DNA of 27,000 nt, taken from CAYFUT01 sp964346395. GTDB taxonomy: Bacteria > Bacillota > Halanaerobiia > Halobacteroidales > Halobacteroidaceae. This document shows, in pieces, positions 1-8,345 of the stretch (position 1 is its first letter; every line of letters begins with the position of its first letter). The position numbers and the translations under genes are program-made. The stretch covers positions 1-27,000 of the forward strand of contig CAYFUT010000035.1 of the NCBI GenBank assembly GCA_964346395.1, in the 5' to 3' direction. Under the pieces are notes generated by a model. It saw only the letters and a list, made by a program, of their open reading frames with translations. It did no database searches and was not told where the DNA came from.

Positions 1-38
1 AAAATAAGAAATATTTTTTTATGGCTAAAAAACGTTTT

Positions 39-56
39 TTGGTATGATAGTTGCAT
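39..56 (+). promoter_or_regulatory. Sigma-54 (-24/-12) promoter of the CoA-transferase operon
   Basis: The bases TTGGTATGATAGTTGCAT match the RpoN consensus TGGCACG-N4-TTGCW. The invariant GG (41-42) and GC (53-54) are separated by exactly 10 bases. TGG, A, G and TTGCA all match; the two mismatches are at non-invariant C positions. Transcription would start near 65-67, leaving a leader of about 180 bases before the start codon at 246. A perfect 14-base palindrome (AAAAAACGTTTTTT, 27-40) abuts the -24 element. Activator sites would mostly lie upstream of the window. A sigma-54 activator is encoded at 8971-10743. Confidence 0.75.
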
Positions 57-64
57 TATTATAT

Positions 65-245
65 AAGTGAAAGTGATTTTCTGATTATTCCATAACTTAT
101 TATAAGATAATAATCCGTTTAAATAATTATATAAGGTGATAAGTTATATGAAAACGTAATTAGATGAAAGGAGGGTTTATTTTATTTTTCTAAATTTTTT
201 TAATAATATTAATAATCAGAGTATTACGAAAGGGAGGTTATATAG
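65..245 (+). other. Untranslated leader of the CoA-transferase operon
   Basis: This is an AT-rich leader. It holds a 9-base inverted repeat (ATAACTTAT 92-100 with ATAAGTTAT 139-147) and two minute reading frames: a 3-codon one at 148-159 and a 9-codon one at 164-193. An AGGAGG sits at 169-174 inside the second frame, not placed for a gene. The working ribosome binding site is AGGGAGG just before 246. No known riboswitch was recognised. Confidence 0.4.
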
Positions 246-1817
246 ATGGCAAATAATAAGGTAGTTGAGTTAGAAGAAGCATTAGATTTAATTGAAGATG
301 GAATGACAATTGCTACGGGAGGTTTTGTTGGGTTTGGCCATCCGGAAGAAGTAACTGCTGGATTAGAGAAAAGATTTTTAGATACTGGTACCCCGCAGGA
401 TCTTACTTTGGTTTATGCAGCTGGTCAAGGAGACGGTAAAGATCGGGGATTGAACCACTTAGCACACGACGGATTAATCAAACGAGTTATTGGCGGTCAC
501 TGGGGCTTAGCACCAAAACTTGGTAAGTTAGTTAATGAAAATAAGATTGAAGGTTATAACTTACCTCAGGGTGTTATCAGTCATATGTTTAGAGATATTG
601 CTGCTGATAGACCAGGTACGATTACTAACGTAGGTTTAAAGACTTTAGCTGACCCCCGAGTGCAGGGCGGAAAGCTAAATGAGATAACAACTGAAGATAT
701 AGTTGAACTTATAGAGATGGATGGTGAGGAATACTTAAAATATAACAAGTTTCCAATTGATATAGCTATTATTAGAGGGACTACTGCTGATGAAAAAGGC
801 AATATTACTATGGAAAAAGAAGGAATGCCGCTAGAAACTCTACCGTTAGCACAGGCAGTTAAGAATTCTGGTGGACAAATTATTGTTCAGGTAGAGAGAG
901 TTGCCCAAGCAGGCAGTTTAGATCCTAAGTTAGTTAAAGTGCCGGGAATTTTAGTAGATGCGATAGTAGTTAATGAAAATCCTGAGCAGCATATGCAGTC
1001 TTTTGCGGAACAGTATAACCCTGCTTATACAGGAGAAACAAGAGTTCCATTGGGCTCGTTAAAGCCTTTAGACTTAAATGAGCGGAAAGTAATTGCTCGT
1101 AGAGCGGCTATGGAATTAGTTCCGAATGCTATTGTTAATTTAGGTATTGGTATGCCCGAGGGAATTGCTGCGGTAGCTTCTGAAGAAGGAGTTAGTGATG
1201 AGATGAATTTAACTGTAGAGGCCGGTCCTATCGGCGGAATTCCAGCTGGTGGATTAAGTTTCGGTGCTTCTACTAATCCAGAAGCAATTGTTGATCAACC
1301 TTATCAGTTTGATTTTTATGACGGCGGCGGTTTGGATGTAGCCTTTTTGGGATTAGCTCAAGCTGATCAAATAGGAAATGTAAATGTAAGTAAGTTTGGC
1401 CCTAAAATAGCTGGAGTAGGCGGCTTTGTAAATATTACTCAAAATGCTCAGAAAGTAGTTTACTGCGGGACATTTACAGCCAGCGGTTTAAAAGTAGAGG
1501 TAGAAGATGGAGAGTTAAGTATTATCGAAGAAGGTGATATAGTGAAGTTTTTAGAGAAAGTAGAACAGATTTCCTTTAGTGGTGAATATGCAGTAGAAAA
1601 AGGACAAGAGGTTTTATATATCACTGAACGAGCTGTGTTTGAATTATCAGCAGACGGAATTGTGTTAACAGAGATTGCGCCTGGAATTGATTTAGAAGAA
1701 GATGTAATTGCACAGATGGGTTTTGAACCAACTATAGATGATAACCTACAGACAATGGAGCCAAGAATTTTCCAGAGCGATTTAATGGATATTGAATCCG
1801 ACGTTAAATCTAACTAA
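246..1817 (+). CDS. Acyl-CoA:acetate/3-ketoacid CoA-transferase (family I, YdiF/Pct type)
   Basis: This 523-residue protein has the fused alpha-beta layout of family I CoA-transferases such as YdiF and propionate CoA-transferase. The N-terminal half starts with a glycine-rich segment (GGFVGFGHPEE, about 25-35). The C-terminal half carries the catalytic glutamate in VEAGPIGG (E325), which forms the glutamyl-CoA intermediate in this family, and downstream GGG and NVSKFG segments. It should move CoA between acyl-CoA and a free acid. Next to a 3-hydroxyacid dehydrogenase-like SDR and a thiolase, acetoacetate or 3-hydroxybutyrate is the likely acceptor, by inference. The ATG is preceded by AGGGAGG. 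It is the first gene of an operon with the permease 31 bases downstream, behind a sigma-54-type promoter. Confidence 0.88.
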   Translation: MANNKVVELEEALDLIEDGMTIATGGFVGFGHPEEVTAGLEKRFLDTGTPQDLTLVYAAGQGDGKDRGLNHLAHDGLIKRVIGGHWGLAPKLGKLVNENKIEGYNLPQGVISHMFRDIAADRPGTITNVGLKTLADPRVQGGKLNEITTEDIVELIEMDGEEYLKYNKFPIDIAIIRGTTADEKGNITMEKEGMPLETLPLAQAVKNSGGQIIVQVERVAQAGSLDPKLVKVPGILVDAIVVNENPEQHMQSFAEQYNPAYTGETRVPLGSLKPLDLNERKVIARRAAMELVPNAIVNLGIGMPEGIAAVASEEGVSDEMNLTVEAGPIGGIPAGGLSFGASTNPEAIVDQPYQFDFYDGGGLDVAFLGLAQADQIGNVNVSKFGPKIAGVGGFVNITQNAQKVVYCGTFTASGLKVEVEDGELSIIEEGDIVKFLEKVEQISFSGEYAVEKGQEVLYITERAVFELSADGIVLTEIAPGIDLEEDVIAQMGFEPTIDDNLQTMEPRIFQSDLMDIESDVKSN

Positions 1818-1848
1818 CTACTAAATTAGTTTATTAGGAGGGAAAAAA

Positions 1849-3204
1849 ATGTTAGGAGTTCTTGCGATTATTGCTACGTTGATAGCGTTAATGTATTTTG
1901 CTTATCGAGGCGTGAGTGTTCTTGTTTTAGCTCCAATATTAGGTATGACTGCTGCTTTATTAGCGGGGGAAGTGCCACCTTTGCATGCTTTGTCAGAACA
2001 ATTCATGCCGGCAGCGGCTGGATATATATCTAAATATTTCCCGGTCTTTTTAGCTGGTGCAATTTTTGGTAAATTAATGGGAGTTTCGGGAGCAGCGACG
2101 GCTATAGCTGATTTTGTAGCTGAAAAGTTTGGTGCGGAAAGAGCTATAGCAGCTATAGTAGTTGCTACTGCTTTATTGACTTATGGAGGAGTTTCCTTAT
2201 TTGTAGTTGTATTTGCAATGTATCCAATCGGAGCTTCTTTATTAAAGAAAGCAGATATTCCTAAGCGGTTACTACCCGGTGCTATTGCACTCGGTGCGTT
2301 TACATTTACAATGACAGCACTGCCTGGTTCTCCGCAGTATATTAATACAATGCCGACTGTTTACTTTGATACCGATATATATGCAGCACCCATTTTAGGT
2401 ATCATTGCGTCTGCAATTATGTTATTCGGCGGAATCTATTATCTTAATTATCGAGCGGATAAATTAAAAGCTGAAGGTGAAGGCTACGGTGATCATGATG
2501 AGGGAGATTTGCATGAGGAAAATGACAATATTCCTAGTTTTGGATTAGCCATTTCCCCAATCATTATAGTATTTATCATGAACTTTGTTTTAGCTAATTG
2601 GTGGTTTGAACGTCCTTCTGTAATTGAGACTTATAAATCAGTAGGCGGTTCAATAAATGGAACTTGGCCGGTAATTGTGGCTCTATCGGTAGCAGTTGTA
2701 TTTGTTCTCCTGGCTATGAAAGATAATATTCCTAATCGTAATGACGAAGTGTTTGACGGTTCTGTAGGTGCTTTACTGCCTATCTTTAATACTGCCTCTG
2801 AGGTAGGATACGGTGGGGTTATTAAATCGTTAAGTGCCTTTGCTACTGTTAAGGGCGGAATAGTTAATTTAGCTATTCCATCAATTTTTAAGGTTGGTTT
2901 TTCGACTACTTTATTAGCCGGAATTGTTGGTTCTTCCTCTGGCGGTACTGCTATTGCGCTGGAAGTTTTATCAGAAGACTTCTTGGCTATGGGTATTCCA
3001 GGAGAAGTACTGCATAGAGTAATGATTGTAGCTGCTGGTGGTTTAGATACTTTACCTCATTGTGGAGCTATAATTACTCTTTTATCTGTCTGTCACTTAA
3101 CTCATAAGGAAAGTTATAAGGATATAGCCTTTAATACGATGGTTTTGCCTGTAATAGCAGCGATTACTATTTCTGTCTTCTATTTAGCAACAGGCATTTA
3201 TTAA
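1849..3204 (+). CDS. GntP-family permease, probably for 3-hydroxybutyrate or a related short acid
   Basis: This is a 451-residue polytopic inner-membrane protein with roughly 11-12 hydrophobic segments. The pattern is that of the GntP/gluconate permease family: the segment around VATALLTYGGVSLFVVVFAMYPIG, the PGSPQYIN motif, and a late GLDTLPHCGAIITLL segment. A very acidic cytosolic or external loop (about residues 203-228) separates the two halves. Members of this family encoded beside 3-hydroxybutyrate dehydrogenase in other bacteria are annotated as D-beta-hydroxybutyrate permeases. The neighbours here fit that substrate, but this is context only; gluconate or other organic acids are not excluded. 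GGAGGG precedes the ATG, and the gene lies between the CoA-transferase and the SDR in one transcription unit. Confidence 0.8.
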   Translation: MLGVLAIIATLIALMYFAYRGVSVLVLAPILGMTAALLAGEVPPLHALSEQFMPAAAGYISKYFPVFLAGAIFGKLMGVSGAATAIADFVAEKFGAERAIAAIVVATALLTYGGVSLFVVVFAMYPIGASLLKKADIPKRLLPGAIALGAFTFTMTALPGSPQYINTMPTVYFDTDIYAAPILGIIASAIMLFGGIYYLNYRADKLKAEGEGYGDHDEGDLHEENDNIPSFGLAISPIIIVFIMNFVLANWWFERPSVIETYKSVGGSINGTWPVIVALSVAVVFVLLAMKDNIPNRNDEVFDGSVGALLPIFNTASEVGYGGVIKSLSAFATVKGGIVNLAIPSIFKVGFSTTLLAGIVGSSSGGTAIALEVLSEDFLAMGIPGEVLHRVMIVAAGGLDTLPHCGAIITLLSVCHLTHKESYKDIAFNTMVLPVIAAITISVFYLATGIY

Positions 3205-3250
3205 AACTAGAGTTTAAATTAAAAGTAAACAAATATTAGGAGGTTAAAAT

Positions 3251-3997
3251 ATGAAATTAAAAGGTAAAGTAGCAATTGTTACGGGATCAGCGCAGGGAAT
3301 TGGTGCTAAAACAGCTGAAGTTTTCGCCGAAGAGGGGGCTAAAATAGTAGTTGCTGACTATGATGTAGAAGGCGGGAAGGCAACTACTGAAGCTCTAAAA
3401 GAAACGGGAGCAGAAGCTATGTTTGTTGAAGTTGATGTTTCTGATTTAAAAAATGCTCAGACTATGGTAGACAAGACTGTTGAAGAATTTGGACGAGTAG
3501 ATATTCTAGTTAATAATGCCGGTGTAACTGCTGATACCTTTTTAAGTAAAATGTCAGAAGAGCAGTGGGACAAAGTAATTGATGTTAACTTAAAAGGCAC
3601 TTTTAATTGTACTAAGCCGGCTGTTCAGCAGATGATGGAGCAGGATTCAGGCGGTGTTATTCTGAATGCTTCTTCGGTAGTCGGTTTATATGGTAATGTA
3701 GCACAGACTAACTATGCAGCTACTAAATCAGGAGTAATTGGCTTGACTAAAACTTGGGCCAAAGAATTAGGAGCGCAAGGGATTAGAGTTAATGCAGTGG
3801 CACCTGGATTTGTAGAAACTCCGATGACTGATGAAGTGCCGGATAAAATCTTAGATAAAATGGAAGATGATACGCCGTTGGGTAGATTAGGTTTACCAGA
3901 AGATATTGCTAAAGCTTATTTATATTTAGCTTCTGATGATGCTTCTTATGTTAATGGTGAGATTTTAAGTGTTGACGGAGGATTAGTTTTAGGTTAA
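3251..3997 (+). CDS. Short-chain dehydrogenase (3-hydroxybutyrate dehydrogenase / acetoacetyl-CoA reductase / FabG-like)
   Basis: This is a classical SDR of 248 residues. It has the nucleotide motif TGSAQGIG (11-18), NNAG (88-91), N113 and the catalytic set S142, Y155, K159, followed by the PGFVETPMT segment. The acidic residue at the end of beta-2 (VVADYD, D36) favours NAD(H) over NADP(H), as known for SDRs, which fits a catabolic dehydrogenase better than FabG in lipid synthesis. In this operon it probably interconverts 3-hydroxybutyrate and acetoacetate, or their CoA esters. Sequence alone does not separate free acid from CoA ester as substrate. AGGAGG precedes the ATG, and a terminator-like hairpin follows 33 bases after the stop. 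Confidence 0.82.
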   Translation: MKLKGKVAIVTGSAQGIGAKTAEVFAEEGAKIVVADYDVEGGKATTEALKETGAEAMFVEVDVSDLKNAQTMVDKTVEEFGRVDILVNNAGVTADTFLSKMSEEQWDKVIDVNLKGTFNCTKPAVQQMMEQDSGGVILNASSVVGLYGNVAQTNYAATKSGVIGLTKTWAKELGAQGIRVNAVAPGFVETPMTDEVPDKILDKMEDDTPLGRLGLPEDIAKAYLYLASDDASYVNGEILSVDGGLVLG

Positions 3998-4030
3998 TTT
4001 GTAGAATTTTTAAGGATAGCTAATGGTAAT

Positions 4031-4075
4031 AAACAGCCTTAGGAAATTTTTTGTTCCCGAGGCTGTTTATTTACT
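4031..4075 (+). terminator. Hairpin terminator or attenuator between the SDR and thiolase genes
   Basis: AAACAGCC (4031-4038) pairs perfectly with GGCTGTTT (4061-4068), and TAGGAA/TTCCCGA adds partial inner pairing. An AT-rich tail (ATTTACTTT) follows. It may end the sigma-54 transcript, or only lower expression of the thiolases. Confidence 0.6.
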
Positions 4076-4120
4076 TTACAGATTAATTTATAAAGTTAAA
4101 CTAAACAGGGGGTAATATTA

Positions 4121-5299
4121 ATGAAAGAGATTGTAATAGCTAGTGCATTAAGAACACCAATTGGGAGCTTCGGTGGTAGTTTAAAGGAAATAGCAGCTAC
4201 TGATCTAGGAGCGACTACTATAGAAGCAGTTTTAAAAGAATCTAATGTTAGTGGAGAGGATGTAGATGAAGTAATAATGGGCAATGTATTACAGGCCGGT
4301 CAGGGTCAAAACCCAGCTCGACAGGCAGCAATTAAAGCAGGCCTGCCGGAGACAGTACCGGCAGTGACAATTAATAAGGTCTGTGGTTCTGGTTTAAAAG
4401 CAGTTAATTTAGCTGCTCAGGCGATTAAAGCTGGTGATGGAGATGTATTTGTGGTCGGCGGTATGGAGAGTATGAGTCAAGCTCCTTACGTACAGGAAAA
4501 TGCTCGCTGGGGAGAAAAGATGGGCAATGGAGAATTAGTCGATGTAATGATAAAAGACGGGTTATGGTGTGCTTTTAATGACTATCACATGGGGATTACG
4601 GCTGAAAATGTAGCGGAAAAATGGGATATCACCCGAGAAGAACAGGATCAATTTGCTGCTACTAGTCAACAGCGGGCTGAACAAGCAATGGCTGAAGATA
4701 GATTTGCTGATGAAATAGTTCCGGTCGAGATTCCTCAACGAAAAGGAGATCCGGAATTAGTAAATAAAGATGAATATCCTCGCTCGGGAGTAACTGCGGA
4801 AGGTTTAGGTAAATTGAATCCTGCCTTTAAAAAGGATGGCACTGTAACTGCTGGTAATGCTTCGGGAATTAATGATGGCGCAGCAGCAGCTGTAGTAATG
4901 ACAAAAGAAAAAGCAGAAGAGTTAGGAATAGAACCGCTAGCAACAATTACTTCTTATGCTTCTGCAGGAGTAGACCCAGCAATTATGGGTACCGGCCCGA
5001 TTCCAGCTACTAGAAAGGCTCTGGCCAAAACAGATTTAACTATTGATGATTTAGATTTGATTGAAGCCAATGAAGCTTTTGCTTCCCAATCAATTGCTGT
5101 AGTTAGAGAATTAGGGTTAGATACTGATAAAGTAAATGTTAATGGCGGTGCAATTGCTTTAGGTCATCCGATTGGAGCTAGCGGAACTAGGATTTTAATT
5201 ACTTTATTGCATGAAATGAAAAAGCAAGATTCTGAATACGGCTTAGCTACTTTATGTATTGGTGGGGGTCAAGGAGCAGCAACAGTAGTCGAAAGATAA
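4121..5299 (+). CDS. Acetyl-CoA acetyltransferase (thiolase II type)
   Basis: This protein is 392 residues, the usual length of biosynthetic/acetoacetyl-CoA thiolases. The complete catalytic set is visible: C88 in the NKVCGSGLKA motif, H349 in ALGHPIGASG, and C379 in LCIGGGQG. It cleaves acetoacetyl-CoA with CoA to two acetyl-CoA, or condenses two acetyl-CoA in reverse, in the cytosol. Together with the upstream CoA-transferase and SDR it completes a route between 3-hydroxybutyrate and acetyl-CoA. No crotonase or 3-hydroxyacyl-CoA dehydrogenase of the butyrate pathway is present nearby. The start is preceded by AGGGGG, and the next thiolase follows after 15 bases. Confidence 0.92.
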   Translation: MKEIVIASALRTPIGSFGGSLKEIAATDLGATTIEAVLKESNVSGEDVDEVIMGNVLQAGQGQNPARQAAIKAGLPETVPAVTINKVCGSGLKAVNLAAQAIKAGDGDVFVVGGMESMSQAPYVQENARWGEKMGNGELVDVMIKDGLWCAFNDYHMGITAENVAEKWDITREEQDQFAATSQQRAEQAMAEDRFADEIVPVEIPQRKGDPELVNKDEYPRSGVTAEGLGKLNPAFKKDGTVTAGNASGINDGAAAAVVMTKEKAEELGIEPLATITSYASAGVDPAIMGTGPIPATRKALAKTDLTIDDLDLIEANEAFASQSIAVVRELGLDTDKVNVNGGAIALGHPIGASGTRILITLLHEMKKQDSEYGLATLCIGGGQGAATVVER

Positions 5300-5314
5300 A
5301 GGAGGTAGTTTGTA

Positions 5315-6499
5315 ATGAGTGTTAGCGTTTTTGGAACTTATCATTCGCAGGTTGGAAATTTAAATAAGAGTCTATATCAACTCATAGAAGAAGCAGGAAG
5401 GGAAGTATTAAAAGATGCTCCTATTTCAGCGGGGGATATCGGACAGATTTTTATTGCTAATTACAGTGGCGGCGGCTTTAATAATCAAGAACATTTAGCA
5501 CCTTATGCAGTCAATATTGATTCTAAATTAAGATTTACTCCGGCAACTAGATTTGAAAATGCTTGTGCTTCTGGCTCAGCAGCTATTGAGGCAGCAGTTG
5601 ATGCTTTAGAGGCAGAAAAAATTGAGTATGCATTAGTTTTAGGGGTAGAAAAGATGACCACCCTGGATACGGCTGGGGTGACTAAAACTTTGGGTATGGC
5701 CTCATTTTGGCCGGAAGAAGGAGCGGAGGGGATGACCTTTCCGGGGCTGTTTGCTGAGTTTGCTAACGGATATCAAAAGCGGCATGATTTAAGTGATCAA
5801 GAGTTAAGAACTATGTTGGCTAAAGTAGCGGCTAAAAACTATAATAATGCATTAGAAAATCCATTAGCACAGATGCCGATGGACTGTAGTTACCAGGATA
5901 TTTTAGATTTACCTGATGAAAAAAATCCTGTAGTTGCTCCTCCGCTAAGATTAAATGATTGTTCTTTAGTTTCGGATGGAGCAGCAGCTTTGGTATTGAC
6001 TAAAACAGAAAGAGCTAAAGAATTGACTGATAAAGTAGTAGAAATTTCCACTTTAGCCCATACTACTGATTATTTAGCCATTGATAAACGGTCAAATTCT
6101 GAATTTGTGGCTGGTAAAAAGGCAGTTAAGAAAGCTTATCAGAAAGCAGGAATATCTCTAGAAGATTTGGATTTTGCTGAAGTGCACGACTGTTTTACTA
6201 TTGCTGAAATATTGGCTTATGAGGCTTTAGGATTAGCTGATGACGGTCAGGGAGCTCAGTTATTAGATGACGGTACTGTTGCAGTAGACGGGAAATTACC
6301 GGTTAATGCTTCCGGAGGTTTGAAGGCTAAAGGACATCCGGTAGGGGCCACTGGAGTTTCTATGGCTGTATTGGCAGCTAGACAGTTATTAGGAGATGCT
6401 ATAGGTCATCAAGTTTCAGATGCGGAAGTAGGTCTTACTTTTAATATCGGAGGTAGTGCAGCTAGTAATTATGCCACTATTTTTAAGCGGATAAAATAA
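5315..6499 (+). CDS. SCP2-type thiolase-like protein
   Basis: This is a thiolase-fold protein of 394 residues, unlike the preceding gene. It has the nucleophile C84 (ENACASGSAA), the SCP-x/SCP2-type motif EVHDCF (H291, C293) and the KGHPVGATG motif (H341). The C-terminal catalytic cysteine of ordinary thiolases is replaced by Asn in the FNIGGSAAS segment, as is usual in the SCP2-thiolase group. These proteins cleave or condense unusual beta-ketoacyl-CoAs, and many need a DUF35 OB-fold partner, which is not encoded here. Tight coupling to the acetyl-CoA acetyltransferase (15 bases, with AGGAGG) suggests a role in the same ketoacid pathway. The exact substrate is unknown. Confidence 0.8.
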   Translation: MSVSVFGTYHSQVGNLNKSLYQLIEEAGREVLKDAPISAGDIGQIFIANYSGGGFNNQEHLAPYAVNIDSKLRFTPATRFENACASGSAAIEAAVDALEAEKIEYALVLGVEKMTTLDTAGVTKTLGMASFWPEEGAEGMTFPGLFAEFANGYQKRHDLSDQELRTMLAKVAAKNYNNALENPLAQMPMDCSYQDILDLPDEKNPVVAPPLRLNDCSLVSDGAAALVLTKTERAKELTDKVVEISTLAHTTDYLAIDKRSNSEFVAGKKAVKKAYQKAGISLEDLDFAEVHDCFTIAEILAYEALGLADDGQGAQLLDDGTVAVDGKLPVNASGGLKAKGHPVGATGVSMAVLAARQLLGDAIGHQVSDAEVGLTFNIGGSAASNYATIFKRIK

Positions 6500-6509
6500 A
6501 AATGTAGAA

Positions 6510-6557
6510 ATTAAACAGGCTAATTTAAAGGTTAATCTTTAAATTAGCCTGTTTAAT
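6510..6557 (+). terminator. Perfect 21-bp hairpin terminator of the thiolase operon
   Basis: The 21 bases at 6510-6530 are the exact reverse complement of 6537-6557, with a 6-base loop (GTTAAT). The arm ends in GTTTAAT rather than a long U run. The near symmetry would also fit bidirectional action. Confidence 0.75.
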
Positions 6558-6579
6558 TAAAGAATAAGAGGTGAAAGGT

Positions 6580-8238
6580 TTGCTAAAGGACTTAAAGATT
6601 AGAAATAAAATTTTATTGGGCATCGGCACTAGTTTTTTAGTCGGTATGCTGATAGTAAGTGGGGTTATTTATTTTCAGTTTGATAATTTAGCTCAAACCA
6701 GTCATGATTCTCTAAAGAACAGTCTGTTGAATAAAGAACGAGAGAAAGTTAAGCAGTTGGTACAAACAAGAGCCCAGAGTTTAGGGCAGCTTTATCGAAC
6801 ACGAAAAAATCAGTTATCTACATCAAAATTAAAGAATTTGATTGCGGATAAAAATGAACCTATAAGGTTTGGAGACGGAAATTACTTTTACATTTATTCA
6901 ATAAAAGGAGAAACTATTTCTTTACCGCCGGATAGAGAGAAAGAAAGAACTAACCGGTGGGATCTTAAAGTTAGCGGTAAATATTTGCTACGGGAAATGG
7001 CTGAATTAGCTAAGTCAGATGGAGGTTTTTTTACTTATGATTACAAGAACCCTAATACAGAAGAGATAGAGACTAAATTTGGTTATATAGAACCTATCCC
7101 GGGAACAGATTGGTTTGTAGGGGCTGGCGGTTATCAATCAGTCGTTAATTCAACGCTAGAAAAGAAACAGGCTGAGATAAATAAATATAAGTATCAAACC
7201 TTAATGTCAATAGCGGCTGTGTTTGTAGTAATAATTTTAATAATTATAGGTATTGTGGTTATAATTTCTCGCTATTTAACTACTAATATAAATCAACTAT
7301 TAACCGGTATGCATAAATTAGCAGACGGGAATTTGAATATTAAATTAGAGACAGATAGTAAAGATGAGATAGGTGAGTTAAAAGCTACTTTTCAACAGGC
7401 TGTAGCTAATCAAAGGAAAACAATTCGAGGTATAGTTAATGTTATAGACGATATATCGGCTTATAGTGAACAATTATCTGCTTCGGCAGAAGAAACCGAT
7501 AGTGTATTGGAAACAATCACTAATAATATTGACCAGTTAGCAGGAGGTATTAAACAAGTAGCTGATGGTAGTGAAGAGGTTTCTCAGTTGTCGCAGAAAG
7601 CTAATCAGCGGACGAAAGTAGGAACTGATATTGCAGATCAAGTAATGACTAAAATGGAGACTACTGATCAATTGGCTGTAGAAGCCCAGGAAGTAATGGT
7701 CAGCTTAGATGATACAGCACAGGAAATTCGTGTCTTGATTGATATGATTACTGATATTGCGGAACAGACTAACTTGTTGGCTTTAAATGCTAGTATTGAA
7801 GCAGCGCGGGCTGATTCAACTGGTAGTGGTCCCGGTAACGGTCAAGGATTTTCAGTAGTAGCAGAGGAAATTAAAGAGTTAGCTGAGAAAACTTCGCAGA
7901 CAGCTGATAAAGCGATTGAGTTAATTGAAAAGATTAAAGCTAGATCAAACGAGGGTTTGGAATCAATTAAAGAAGTAACCAATCAGACAGCTGAGGAAAG
8001 TAATTTAATTGAACAGACTGGAGATGCATTTGCTGATATTGCGGAGACAGTAGAAGAAACATCTGTTTATGTTCAGGAAACTACAGCGTCTACCGAAGAA
8101 TTGGCAGTGACTAGCGAACAGGTGGAAAAAGCTACCGAAGATGTTAAGCACATGTCTGAAGAAGTAGCTAAATCAGCTGAAGAATTAGCAGAATTAGCTC
8201 AAAGATTAAAAGAACTGAAAGAAAATTATAATTTATGA
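6580..8238 (+). CDS. Methyl-accepting chemotaxis protein with an extracytoplasmic Cache domain
   Basis: This is a transmembrane chemoreceptor. It has a first membrane segment (about residues 11-32), an extracytoplasmic single-Cache-like domain (FGDGNYFYIYSIKGE through the G-Y-I-EPIPGTDWFVGAGGY segment, about 85-190), a second membrane segment (about 206-232), a HAMP domain (about 233-285) and the MCP signalling helix pair. The hairpin tip EQTNLLALNASIEAARA (about 395-411) contacts CheA/CheW in this family. The stretch after it, DSTGSGPGNGQ, is about six residues longer than the usual GExGR. No C-terminal NWETF-like pentapeptide is present. Start choice: a GTG at 6571 abuts the AGAGG, so the TTG at 6580, about 6 bases beyond AGAGGTG, fits better. 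The ligand is unknown; a small carboxylate is plausible for Cache. Confidence 0.9.
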   Translation: MLKDLKIRNKILLGIGTSFLVGMLIVSGVIYFQFDNLAQTSHDSLKNSLLNKEREKVKQLVQTRAQSLGQLYRTRKNQLSTSKLKNLIADKNEPIRFGDGNYFYIYSIKGETISLPPDREKERTNRWDLKVSGKYLLREMAELAKSDGGFFTYDYKNPNTEEIETKFGYIEPIPGTDWFVGAGGYQSVVNSTLEKKQAEINKYKYQTLMSIAAVFVVIILIIIGIVVIISRYLTTNINQLLTGMHKLADGNLNIKLETDSKDEIGELKATFQQAVANQRKTIRGIVNVIDDISAYSEQLSASAEETDSVLETITNNIDQLAGGIKQVADGSEEVSQLSQKANQRTKVGTDIADQVMTKMETTDQLAVEAQEVMVSLDDTAQEIRVLIDMITDIAEQTNLLALNASIEAARADSTGSGPGNGQGFSVVAEEIKELAEKTSQTADKAIELIEKIKARSNEGLESIKEVTNQTAEESNLIEQTGDAFADIAETVEETSVYVQETTASTEELAVTSEQVEKATEDVKHMSEEVAKSAEELAELAQRLKELKENYNL

Positions 8239-8278
8239 AATTAAAAATAAAAATAAACAATATATAAATTGTTTTAGA

Positions 8279-8306
8279 TTGTAATTGCTTTATTTAATGA
8301 TATAAT
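8279..8306 (+). promoter_or_regulatory. Sigma-A promoter of the iron-sulfur flavoprotein gene
   Basis: TTGTAA (8279-8284), a 16-base spacer and TATAAT (8301-8306) with an upstream TG (extended -10, TGATATAAT). It lies about 40 bases before the start at 8346 and may also serve the sigma-54 activator gene downstream. Confidence 0.65.
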
Positions 8307-8345
8307 AAAAATATAGATAGAAAGATTATATAGGGGGGGAATATA

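Noticed and set aside
148..193. Upstream peptides in the leader of the CoA-transferase operon
   Set aside because: The frames are 3 and 9 codons with no conserved-looking content; in AT-rich DNA such frames arise by chance.
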